Assembly: GCA_033807775.1 (NCBI GenBank)
Contig: CM066313.1
Span: 60,062,484-60,126,483, forward strand
Source of the DNA: Saussurea involucrata
Taxonomy: Eukaryota; Streptophyta; Magnoliopsida; Asterales; Asteraceae
Direction of reading: 5' to 3'
DNA: 64,000 nucleotides
Below the pieces are notes generated by a model. The model saw only the letters and a list, made by a program, of their open reading frames with translations, ran no database searches and was not told the DNA's origin. Positions 1 to 10,602 of the stretch are shown here, piece by piece; position 1 is the first letter of the stretch, and the number at the start of each line of letters is the position of its first letter. The position numbers and the translations under genes are program-made.

Positions 1-495
1 AAAGCAGTAATTGAGAAGTTGTATGATCAAGCCCAAATGTATTCAATGATGAACAGAAATACAGATCTAAGAGAGAGAGAATCTCAAAGATTACAAAGAA
101 TGAATACAAGAATTACGAGAAAATCAAAATCAGTTAGCAACGCAGTGCTAACTACTATTTATACTGCAACGGAAATATTAAAGCTACAGTACAAATAAGA
201 AAGACTAATAAGAACAAAACACGTGTCCTAATTAGCTTACAAATTACTAAGTAAAGTATCTCGTCATAAGTTCTGAACAGGTAGTTCAGAACTTCTGAAC
301 ATTCTTCTGATCACGCTTCTCAGATCTTCCGACTCCTTATCTCAGACATCTGACTTCTCTTCCCAGACCTCTGACTTCTCTTATCAGTACTTCTGAGCTT
401 TCACAGTCAGACCTCTGACTCCTCTACTCAGAACATCTGAGTCTTCTTATCAGATCATCAACACTTGGTTTATTGACAAAACTTCAGATCTAACA
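1..495 (-). mobile_element. Element D: 3' LTR, cut by the window edge
   Basis: On the minus strand this starts with TGTTAGATCTGAAG at 495 and matches the 5' LTR of element F (58791-59278) along its length. Comparison with F suggests that about 40 bp lie left of position 1. A TATAAATA box (minus, 163-156) and a G-box CACGTGTC near 229 are kept. Inverted TCAGAA/TTCTGA motifs are dense at 260-450. The polypurine tract next to it is degenerate. Confidence 0.85.
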
Positions 496-3400
496 CATTT
501 ATCCCTCAGAATTGCTTTCTCACCTTCAGAAGGTACTTCCATCTCTATCAACAACCATTGTAATGTAGCATCACTGTATTTTACAAGATCATTCAGTCTG
601 AAAAACATTGGTACACCATAAACTATGTAAAAGAAACCTTCATTTTCAATTCCTTCAATCACAAATCCACGAACACAGTTTTCATTGCAAGGCTTTCTGA
701 TTGGCCAACTTAAATTTCATTTATCTTTTCCTGATTCAATGGCCAGTTGAAAGTCATAAACATGCATGTTTCTAACATATATTCCCAAAATCCTTCTGCA
801 TTCAATTTCCATCCAAGTTTCTTCTGTGCTTGCAAAGAACTTTACCAGAAAGATTTGATCATCAAGAAACAATCTATGAAAGTCAAAACTAGTCAAAATT
901 TACTTTCAAGTTTCCTTCCATCAGAACTTCCATACTTACATACTTCAGACCATCAAACTCTTCAGTTTGAAATTCCAACACCTTCTCAATTCTTTTCTGA
1001 ACATGTAACATTTCATCAGGTTTTCTCAATCTGTTTGAAGCTTCTACATATATCATTTGTACTTTTTCATCTATAAAGCCATCAATAAAGTTCTCAATAT
1101 CAACATACTCATCTTCTTTGCAGTAGAGATGCTCATAGATTTCTTCTGGAAAGATATCACGATGAAATTGGCTGGCAAGTGGAGTATCACTCTGTTTAAT
1201 GATGAAATCACATAATGGTTCTTCCAGTATTCGTAATTCAAGTCTTGGAATCACAATTGTTCTTCTGAACACATATTCCAAAGGCATGAAGTAATTTTCA
1301 ACTCTGTCATACACTTCATCAATAGCTGCCAACTCATCCAAAAAATGTAGTTCAAAATCATCTTGAAACTTACGTGAATATCCAACTGGGTGATCCTCTT
1401 CTCCCATCAAATCAATAGGCCTTACCAATCTGATACAACTTTGAACATTTTGAACATTAAGTACCCTCACCAATTCACTGTGCATTCTCCTTATCAGAAC
1501 ATCATTCAACCTCCTTTCTTCAACCACAGAGCTAAGATCACCTCCAGTGTAAGGAACAATATCTAAGCATGAAATCTCTGTATTCATTTCAGAACCAATT
1601 ATCATATCATCTGCCATAACCATTTCATCAACCATAACTGTCTGATCTGCCATAATTGTTTCATCTGCCATAACTAACTCATCTGTTCCAAAAATACTCA
1701 TCTCATCTGCCATAACTTTCTCATCTGCTCTAACCATCTCATATGACATAATTACATCAGAATTTATCTCCAATTCAGAAGTACTTTCCAGAATTTTATC
1801 AGTAACTTCTTCAGAAGTATTTTCAAGTACTTTCCAGAATTTTATCACTAACTTGGTGCTTTGCTTCTGCTTTTTCTCCCCCTTTTGATGATGATAAGGC
1901 TCATTATCATCAAACTTTCTCTTCAAAGACTGAGTTGATTCAGATTCTGGTACTGCTATAGACAAAGGCATGATAGCTAGAGGCTTTGAAACACTAGCCA
2001 GATTTGAACTAAAAGCTTGAAGCAGAGAAGACTTCATATCCTTCAGAATCTCCTTTTGAAAATCTGATAATCCATCTTTGATCTCCTTTTGTGAGATTCC
2101 AAAGATCCTTTGACTCCATCTACCTTTTGTTCAACATATTTCACTTTGCTCTCCAACATTGTTCTGAGTTCCTTGACTTCATCTTTCAAGGAAATTACTG
2201 TGTTCTCCAATTTCACAACTTTTTCTCCCAAATCATGATTTTGTTTCTGAATCTTTTCAAATTCAGAAGAGTCTAACTGTGAACCTGGAACAACAAATGA
2301 ACCAGTTTTCGTATGCTCAGAGAACACATGTCCTGTAGGTGCCACAGAGTCACCATGTACAAAAGATGCACTATGTAAGGAAGCTTTTAAGATGTTCACT
2401 TCCCCATGACTTCCATCCAATCCTTGACACCCAATATTAGGTATGTCTATGGATGTTGATACAGGAAAACGAAATTCCTATGATGTGCTTGTGTGAAAAG
2501 AAAATTCAGGCCCAAATTGGATATCACTGTGCAATCCAGACTCAGTGTTATGAAGAACATGTTGGGATTTATCACCAAACTCCAAATGAGTATGTGATGG
2601 TTCCCCTGTATGAAATGAAACAGTAGCATGTTGAAATGCTTCCGAGTGGATGGGATTGGGTTGTTCAAGTTCCACCATGGGCTCAATATTGATCACCAAG
2701 GGTTGTGAAACAATAGTATATGTGGTTGCCCGGATTAGATCAGCTGGGTCAGAATTATCTCTGTTTTCTAATTCTGGTGACATTCTCTCATCCTCACCTC
2801 TCTCATTCTGTTTTTCACTTTCAATTCTAACCAAGCTCTCAGAATTTAGCCTCTCAATTCTCTCAGAATGTTCTCCCATCTGAACATTCTCCCCCTCTCT
2901 ATTTACACTAGACCCCTCACCTCTCCTCTCAGGGTTTTCCTCATGGGTAGGGATCTGAGGTTGTTCAAATCCCATAGAGGTGCAATAACCTTTTAAAATC
3001 TCACTCTCCCCTGGAATGTACTGCCTAAGTGACCTTGGTAATGGTCTGTGATTAGGAAAATTTTCAAGTTTAAGGGATGAGATCATTTTACACATGTAGA
3101 AAATTGGCCCATGTTCCTCATTTGCTCTCCTTGGAATGTTAGGATCTTGCCTTATTGTATACCATATCACCATCTGCCAATACCTCTGATAAGGTATATA
3201 TGTTAGTGGATTGTCTCTTGTTTTACCCCCTAATTCCTTCTGATTTCTTTCAAATGTGTTCATCATATCTTCCCATAATATAGAAGCATAATCATAATGC
3301 CTATTCTTCACTAACCCATGAAAGATTTGCAAGATTTGCCTTGATGCTTGATCTACTGAACTGTGTTTTCCAGCAAGACATTTGTTGACAATGGTAAATA

Positions 3401-4097
3401 AACATGCCCAAATTGGTGGTAGTTTGTTCCTTCTGAGTGAGCTAAGATTCCTCAACTCTTCATTATATCCCAATCTTCTGAATCCAGCCAACAATTCCTC
3501 TATTAATGGTGAATCCTTAAAATCTAATCTTCCCTCCAAGTCATCTTTCTCTAGAAACCTCAACATAGTTCTCATAAAACTAACAGTCAGAGTTATAGTA
3601 ACTCCCCCTATATTAGACACAAACTTATTGACTTGTAACTCCAAATTCTTCCACCACTGTTGTATATACTGTATTGGTACAGTCTTCTTCATTGTAAACC
3701 ACTTTTTGAAAGGATGATGCTTCAACAACTCTATTATTATCCTATGTTCTTCCTTGAACTTGGTTTCATCTAGCACTAAGACACAATTATTTTCTATCAA
3801 ATCCAGATAATCACTCTCAGGTACGATTCTCTCCAAAGAATTAGGTATAGAATACATTACAGACCTTACAGCACTCTGTTCATGTTCAATATTTTCATTC
3901 CCTTCCTCTGCATTTCCCTCAGATTCAGCCATTTGTTCTTCCTCTGCATTACCTCCAACATTCCCACCCATAGCCTCTTCTTCTCCGGCTATATTATCTG
4001 GCATTCAAACTTCATCATTATCTGAATCGGAAGAGGATTTCGTGAAAGTTCTTGCTTTGTGTAATGATACAGTTCTACTTCTTCTAGTACTAGACAT
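450..4097 (-). pseudogene. Element D ORF3 (third ORF), broken
   Basis: This is the third ORF of a Sirevirus-like copia element; its function is unknown. The ATG at 4097 opens 30 codons ending in TGA (4007-4005), followed at once by an in-frame ATG (4004). The N-terminal half holds the block shared with the ORF3s of A, B, C and F (LGYNEELR, LPPIWACLFTIVNKCLAGK, SSVDQ). Then come an acidic low-complexity linker, a CQGLDGSHGEVNI motif, a coiled coil, a basic stretch (SLKRKF...GEKKQK) resembling a bipartite nuclear signal, and a C-terminal domain ending near a FRLNDLVKYSDATL motif. Lesions: a CAG-to-TAG stop at 2478-2480 (F has CAG), loss of one A in the A-run near 2088 (frameshift), and another frame change between 889 and 662. 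The last frame runs into the LTR. Residues rich in VMADE repeats lie at about 1600-1745. Confidence 0.8.
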
Positions 4098-4360
4098 GAT
4101 TACACTATGGAAGATTGAAAGAAAACAGAATCGAAGAATTCTGGAATTTTGCGTATCTCACTTTTCGCTCTTAGATTTCAAATGAATTTGAAAGAGAGAT
4201 TTTAAGGTCTATTTAAACTCCGCGAAGCTGAAAGGATTCAAACGGTGAAAAGCTGCTTTAAGTCAGAGTGATAATGGTTTCTAGCACTGTGAAATACCAC
4301 AAAAGATATTAAATGAAACGTGGTATGTTCAAATGAATAAGATGCTGACACGTGTTATTT
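4098..4360 (-). promoter_or_regulatory. Possible internal promoter of element D ORF3
   Basis: Upstream of the ORF3 ATG (4097) there is a TATA-like TTTAAATA (minus, 4217-4210) 113 bp away and a CACGTG G-box at 4349-4354. A pyrimidine-rich leader ends in CTTCCATAG just before the ATG, which could also be a 3' splice site. The support is positional analogy with the better-defined promoters in A, B and C. Confidence 0.35.
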
Positions 4361-4990
4361 GATAGAAATTAACACAAGTAAAAGTTCTGAATAACACGTT
4401 CAGAATTCTGAGAGTACATACTCAGAAGTTCTGAGTACGCAGTTCAGAAGAAATTCCCTTAGAACTAAAATTCATTTAAACTCAACTTCTGATAATATAA
4501 AACATTTGATTACCCAGAAGTAGTTTGAACAAGAGGAAAAAATTTATCATTGAAAGCCTGTTCCCTTAGAATGATTTGAGATAAGAAAGAATACACACCT
4601 TGTAATTACTTCAGAATGATTTCTAAAAGACATTAATGCTCCCCCTTGACTTAAGCATATACTCAAACACATATTAGACATAAAAAATATGAAAAGAACA
4701 AAAATAGAAAGAACTTAACAACAAATTGAAACACTTGTAATTTTCAGAAATGAGTTCTGAAAAGGTAGTCAGAAGATCTGAGTAACCTATTCAGAAGAAA
4801 GAAATTTGAAGTCAGATTTCTGAAGTATTGACTCAGAAGTTCTGAACTCAAGACTCAGAACCTCTGAGTAAGAGAGTCAGAATTCTGAGTGTACTACTCA
4901 GAAAATCTTACTTAGAAAAATATTCATTTCTGAAAAATAACAAATATACTCAATTAGTCAGATTAAGCATTCCTATTTTACATATGAGAA
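4361..4990 (-). other. Element D spacer between pol position and ORF3
   Basis: No gene is seen. The stretch carries a polypurine-tract copy (GCTCCCCCTTGAC at about 4638-4650; AAGGGGGAGC on minus) and many inverted TCAGAA/TTCTGA motifs at 4390-4450 and 4740-4910. Pol, which should follow at higher coordinates on the minus strand, is absent, so D is truncated somewhere between here and 5616. Confidence 0.5.
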
Positions 4991-5616
4991 AAGTAAACCT
5001 TTCATCCGGAAATCCTAAAATTTCCAAACCACAGGTCTTGGTCACCCTGTAACGATTAAACCAACTTAGAAAGCTAAAGGGTCATCCTGTAACACCACAA
5101 GTCGTAACTACCGAAGGAACAACTTCCAACCAAAGACGGCTTCGAAAAAAAGTGGGATGCATGTATGGTGCACCTTATCTTAAGAAGATTGACTTGAATG
5201 TCTTCAATGGTTACCTGGAGCTCTTTAATACTTTGAAGCACATGTTCAAACTCACTATTGGTGTGTATTATGGCTACAAAGGGTCTTCGGTGGGATAAAA
5301 ACAAAAAACTAATTGGATATATGAGTAAGGGCAAACATAAAAACATATTAAGTGAAAATATATTACATGAAGAGTAACTTTAGGTGTCTACTAATGTTTG
5401 AATCTTTTTGCTGTTTAACTTCAAAAAGACCTCAAAGGATACAGATCAATAGATCAACATACTGTTCTTTCAACAAATAAATAAATATTAAGAGGTGCAG
5501 TTGATAAAATAATCTCAACAAACCCACTTGAATAACACCCATGCATGTTTTCAAGTTGTTATGCATCAGATTGTAGAAATCTAAATGAACCCACAACCTT
5601 TGATCAATAAATTTAT
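4991..5616. other. Unassigned flank, possibly host DNA
   Basis: I recognise no gene. Two near-identical GTTACAGG(A/G)TGACC words (minus strand) sit about 47 bp apart near 5047-5097. A 90-codon minus-strand frame (5346-5074) matches nothing I know. The last five bases, TTTAT (5612-5616), are the left target-site duplication of element A. Confidence 0.4.
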
Positions 5617-5896
5617 TGTTAGGGCAGGTTTTATTGTTGATTTAAAGTTCAAGGGTGTAATTTGTATTTGCTTAAACATAGTCCATAGTGAACGGGCCGT
5701 GGGCTTGTTACCACGGGCCCAGCATATATAATGTACAATTAGCTTAGAAAATAGCTAGTTGTCTCATTTGGCTTTTCAGTATTGTAACGATTATTCTCTG
5801 AATCAAATAGCTAAGTGGGCAGCCTTTGTGATTACTTTGTTTGTTCATATCTCTTATTCACATAAACACAATTGTTGCACGGATCTAGATCCTACA
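5617..5896 (+). repeat. Element A 5' LTR
   Basis: It runs from TGTTAGGGCAGG to GATCCTACA, 280 bp, with a TATATAA box at 5725-5731 just after a GGGCCGTGGGC / CCACGGGCCC inverted pair. That box falls in the 46 bp missing from the 3' LTR. The PBS follows directly. Confidence 0.95.
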
Positions 5897-5898
5897 AT

Positions 5899-5910
5899 TG
5901 GTATCAGAGC
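5899..5910 (+). other. Element A primer-binding site
   Basis: TGGTATCAGAGC lies two bases after the LTR and is complementary to the 3' end of plant initiator tRNA-Met, the usual Ty1/copia primer. Confidence 0.95.
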
Positions 5911-6822
5911 AGACGGACGGATTGATTCTAAGGTTTGAATTCATCAAATTCTGGTTAGTTTGACTTTCACTCGTCTGACTTTTTCTTGAATTCTTGACTT
6001 TTTTATTCAATCAAAATCAGTTGTTTTTGCTTATTGGGTTGTGTTAGCATTATCATTATAAGAGTTTCTGCAAAATTTCACATCCTAATTCGTTCGTTTG
6101 ATTGGTCAATTTTGCAAATCAAGTTCAAAACTTTTGGTTGTGTTCTTACTCAAAAATCCAATTTTTGATACCAAAAGTGTTGTTTTTGCTCTAAAATCGA
6201 TTGGGTTAGTGTTGTTTTGTGCTTGGGATTGTTTCTAACCTTTCAGGAACACATTAGAGTAACCCTAGTTGAATTTTCGATCGATTTTAACAAAACAGCC
6301 GCAGTGTCCGGACACAACATCCGCGTTTTCCGGACAGATCAAGGTGTCCGGACGTTTGTGGTTCCATCCGGACAAGTCAGTCATCCGGGTAAGTCAATCA
6401 TCCGGGTAAGTCAATCATCCGGGTAAGTTTTTCAAATCTCTATCTTTCCGGGTAATCTAGTTCCGGACAACTCAAAGTTTCCGGAATTCGTTTTATCCGG
6501 AAATCCTCTTTTACCCGGAATCATCGTAGTATCCGGATACATCATTCTTATCCGGTTAATTCCATCCGGTATCTTTAGAGCATCCGGTAACCTTGGTTAT
6601 CCGGACAACTCTGCATTATCCAGACAACTCTGCATTTTTGAACTGTTTTTCGTAAATCTAGTCCAGATACTTTCAGATCACTACCTTACTTGGATTACTA
6701 TCCAGTAAGACCACTGTAGTCCACTTTAGAACCTGCGTTAGGATATCACTCTTAGAATCTTGCGTTAGGTTCTCATTTCGAATCAATATACCCGTCTGAC
6801 GATCACTCCATTGCAACCAAAG
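5911..6822 (+). other. Element A leader with CCGG cluster and tandem splice-donor repeats
   Basis: This is untranslated. About 17 CCGG cores, mostly TCCGG, occur at 6305-6610. A 17-bp unit repeated three times carries GGGTAAGT, a near-perfect 5' splice site, with GT at 6389, 6406 and 6423. Sister B keeps two of these. The gag ATG at 6823 follows the bases AACCAAAG. Confidence 0.7.
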
Positions 6823-9800
6823 ATGTCTGCTTCTCGTGACGCTCTCGCCATTGGTACCGACACCAAGCCTCCATGCCTATACCCAAACGAGTACAGTCAA
6901 TGGCGCGACAGATTCATGATTTTCATTGAATCAAAGGACAACTATGAGTTCATCCAGCAAGCTCTTGAAGAAGGTCCTATCGCGCCACCAATGAAGGATA
7001 TTGCAGCCGCTGAAGGTGCTGAACCCAAGAAAGAGAAAAAGTCCTTTGCCGAAATGTCAGAGTTTGAAAGAGGGAGGATAGAAGGGGAGAAACAGGCGAA
7101 GAGATATCTGGTGCAAGCTCTTCCCAACTCGACCTACACTACCATCGACAGCTACAAAGACACGGCTAAAGGCATGTGGGACCAGGTAGCCAAAATGATG
7201 CGTGGGAGTGCAGTTGGAAACCAGCTGAAGATCAATACTGCTATAACCAAGTTCGATGGTTTCAAGCAGCGTCCTGGCGAAACTCTTACTCAGGCTTATG
7301 AACGTTTCTGCTCTCTACTCATTGAGCTGAACAAGAATGGGATAGTTTGGTCGAACACGGAGAATGCTCTCAAGTTCCTCAACAACCTCTTACCCGAATG
7401 GAAAGTTTTTGCATCTCATGTCAGGCATAACAACCTGATTGAAAGAATCGGCATAAATGAACTCTACGAGACACTTCTTCAAGATGAAGATGAAGTGAAT
7501 GAGATACTTGCCGAGAAGAAGACTGAACCCAAGCCTGTAGCTGATCCTATTGCTCTTATTTCCACCAACAAGGGAAGACCTTCGAGCCGACACACCGAAC
7601 GGGCTCAAAGGCATAATTCTTCTGATTCTGAACCGGAAGAGAAGAAAGATGAAGATTCTGATAGTGAAGTAAACGACTTCATGAAAGCCATTGCCCTCCT
7701 GACAAAGACCTTCAAGCAACAACAGTTTTACAAGAAACCAACGTCTAATGGTCAGCGCTACTCCACTTCTGCCAACAAGCGTCATGACTACAAAGACAAA
7801 TATGAAGGTAAGAAGAAGGTTGATGAGCAAGATCAGACTGAGAACAAGGACAAGACTGAGAAAGTTGACCGCAAGAAGAAAGATGAGCCCGTGAAATGCT
7901 ATAATTGCGGGAAACTTGGTCACTTTGCCAAAGATTGCCGCCAGCCTACAGTGAAGAATGTCCACTACTACGAGGCCAAGCTAGCTTTAGCAAAACAAAA
8001 GGCGACTGGAGAAGCAATGTTCGCTGAGGATGATTACTGGCTGCAAAGATCTGATAATGAAGATGAAGATGAAGTTGCTAATGCTTTCATGGGATATCAT
8101 TCCTCCACTGATGAGGAAACCGCAACTGCACTTGCAAATCAGGTATGTGAATCCTGTCAACCAGATTTTTTGAATGCTATGCAATCATTTTATGGTCAGG
8201 CAGAATCCTTTAAGGCCACCTCTAAAGAACAAAAGCTTGAAATTAAAACTCTAACAGAAAAGCTTAATGTTCAAACGAAGTTAACTGAGAAGTATAAGTC
8301 TGAAAATGCTGATTTAAAAGATAGATGCAAAATCCTCTCATTAGCACCTAAAGACTTACGGGCCAGAATATCTGAACTCCAACGTCAGCTTGATCAGTGC
8401 TTGAATGAGAAAGAGGACATCACTTATCAATGCTCTTCTCTTCAAATTCAACACAAGGGGTATGTAGCTAAAATTCTAGATCTTGAAACCAAACTCCACA
8501 AGAGGGGCCAAACTGATCAAACCATTTTCTTAAACAAACCCAAAGAGTTCACGTATTTCAACAAAGAGTGGGGAATCGGATATGATAATCCTCACTATTT
8601 GAAAAAGGGAAGATGGCATGTACCCACTTTGTATGACTTTGCCTGTTATGGTTTATCTACAAAGTACCCGGAGTACAAAATCAAGTGGATTGGTCCTCTA
8701 GAACCTGAAAAGGAAGAGGAAACTGAGGAATATAAGCGTAAACACAAACGAGGAATTCAACTTCCATTTTGCTATGAACCTCTAAATTACTCGTATCAAA
8801 AGAACAAAAAGTACCTTTCCAATGACTACTTCGACCCCTACAAAGTGGCAACACCCAAGGATTCCTCAAAGAAGGATGAGGATGTAGCACCAGCAACCAA
8901 GACCGAGACGGATGAGTTTAAACTCTATGTTCCCCTCTCATCTTGGAAGCAAAGATAGTAGAGTTGGAGGAGTCACTGGAAAGGGAAAGGTTGGTTTTTC
9001 AAAATGAGAAGAACGATTTAATCAAAGCTCTTGAGAAACTCAAAACTGAGATAACCGATGGTATGACAAGTGAAGAAAAAGAAAATTTTATGTGGGAAAT
9101 CAATACGCTTTCATCAAAATTGTCTGAAATGACAAAAGAAAAGCAGGCTTTACTTGACAAACTTGAGAAACAACAACACGTCAAAACCGAAGTTGTATCT
9201 GATGAAGAACAGGAAATCCTTCGGAGTGAAATCAATCGACTCACATCACAACTGTCTGCCTTGGCAACAGCAAAGATGGAAGAGTACTCTAGAAATGGTC
9301 AGCTTCAAGAGCAAATTGACCAACTGCTTTCTAACAAGACGTTTTCACCCGAAGCTTCCTCAAATTCATCCAACACATCTTTGGGCAAAGCCTTCTTAGG
9401 CAAGATTTCTAGTTCTCAAGACGATCAAGATGAGTGTGTTAAAAGGAATTTAAACACTGATTTTTTCCTAGCTTCCGCACCAAATTCCCTAAAGCACACC
9501 AGCACAACGTGTTCCTCGCCATCCTCAACCAGTCCAAGTCCCGACATTCCTGAGGTGAATTTTTCTGAATTCATGAACTCAGAAGGTGATGATGAGGGAG
9601 AGTTCGAGTCGTTCCCTTTCGACAAACCTCTTCCAAGTCACACAGACTTTTTATCCCCGGTTGTGAATCATAAGGTCAATTTTGAAAAGGGGGCTTGTTC
9701 AAACTCAAAGGCCCCAGCTGTGATCAAGATTTTAAAATCTAAACCTGTTTCCCAAAACACGTCACAGCCAAGGCAAAATACTAAACAAGTTTCCATTAAA

Positions 9801-10589
9801 CCTCCAACTCCTTCAAATGTCACTGATCATTCTGTACCTGCTGTTTCAGATAAAAATGGTCAAGCTAAACGAGAAACACCAAAGTGGCTAAAGGAGGATT
9901 CTGTCAAGAAGGATGCATCAAAGTCATTTCCCCATGCTTTAAATTCTAGAATAAACAAAGACAATAGTGATTGGAATCATCAGTACTATTTTGAAGTTTC
10001 TTTTCCTGTTAAAGTGAATTCCCTTCCACAATTGGCTCGATTATTGTATGATTGCTTGTGTTGTTCAAATTATGGTTGGAATGTTTTTGAAGCTAGTTTG
10101 GAAAAAGTAGTGTCTTTTCCCGTTAAATTGAACTCTCTTCAACACTTGATTCATTTATCGCATGATTGTCTTTGCTGTTCTAATTGTGGTGGGAATGATT
10201 TTTACGATATTCTGAAAAATGACTGGTATGCACCATTTTTTGTACATAATCTGTATGAAAAACGCAGTCCCCGTCATAACAAGAACAATCCATCTCATAA
10301 ACGGGGTAATCAATCACCGGTTAAACCACGGCGGGAGACCAGACCCAATCCTAGATGGACTGCTCCTACCAAGGTTAAACCGGCTCCTAAAAGGCAACCT
10401 GGCACAAATCATGTTCGTCCCAAAGGTGTGCAATCTGCACCTAAGAGGCGACAAACGCAAAAATCAGTTCCCCCGAAAGGTGTAAATTCTTCACCTAACG
10501 GGAAAGCTGTGCCAAAACAGGTTTCTTCAAAGGGAGCCACGCCTAACCCTCCAGGACCAAAACAAATTTGGGTACCTAAACTTCTCTAA
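6823..10589 (+). pseudogene. gag: Element A gag, one frameshift
   Basis: Gag builds the cytoplasmic virus-like particle and binds the element RNA. I start it at the ATG 6823 (MSASRDALA), matched by MSTSRDALA in B. A copia capsid domain occupies about residues 10-240. The zinc knuckle CYNCGKLGHFAKDC (CX2CX4HX4C) is residues 359-372. A long coiled coil follows, interrupted where four Cs at 8932-8935 replace five in B; the lost base shifts the frame. The second part (8943-10589) holds more coiled coil, serine/proline-rich linker, a Cys module (CLCCSN) present twice with a 114-bp period (9999 and 10113; once in B) and a basic tail ending KQIWVPKLL. Pol is one frame over and begins after an intron-acceptor-like sequence. 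The length, more than 1,200 codons, is long for copia gag but fits Sireviruses. Confidence 0.88.
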
Positions 10590-10602
10590 TCATGTTTTGC
10601 AG
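10590..10602 (+). promoter_or_regulatory. Splice-acceptor-like site at the gag/pol junction (A)
   Basis: After the gag stop (TAA 10587-10589) comes TCATGTTTTGCAG, with AG at 10601-10602; a CTAAT branch-like word overlaps the stop. B, C and G have equivalents directly after their gag stops. Confidence 0.45.

Noticed and set aside
5074..5346. 90-codon minus-strand frame as a host exon
   Set aside because: No recognisable family and no clear splice borders; kept only as unassigned flank.
6811..6822. Gag of A starting upstream at 6811
   Set aside because: That codon is TTG; the first ATG is 6823 and aligns with the ATG of B.
7390..7965. 191-codon open frame on the minus strand
   Set aside because: It lies opposite the gag zinc-knuckle and linker region, resembles nothing, and is explained by gag codon composition.
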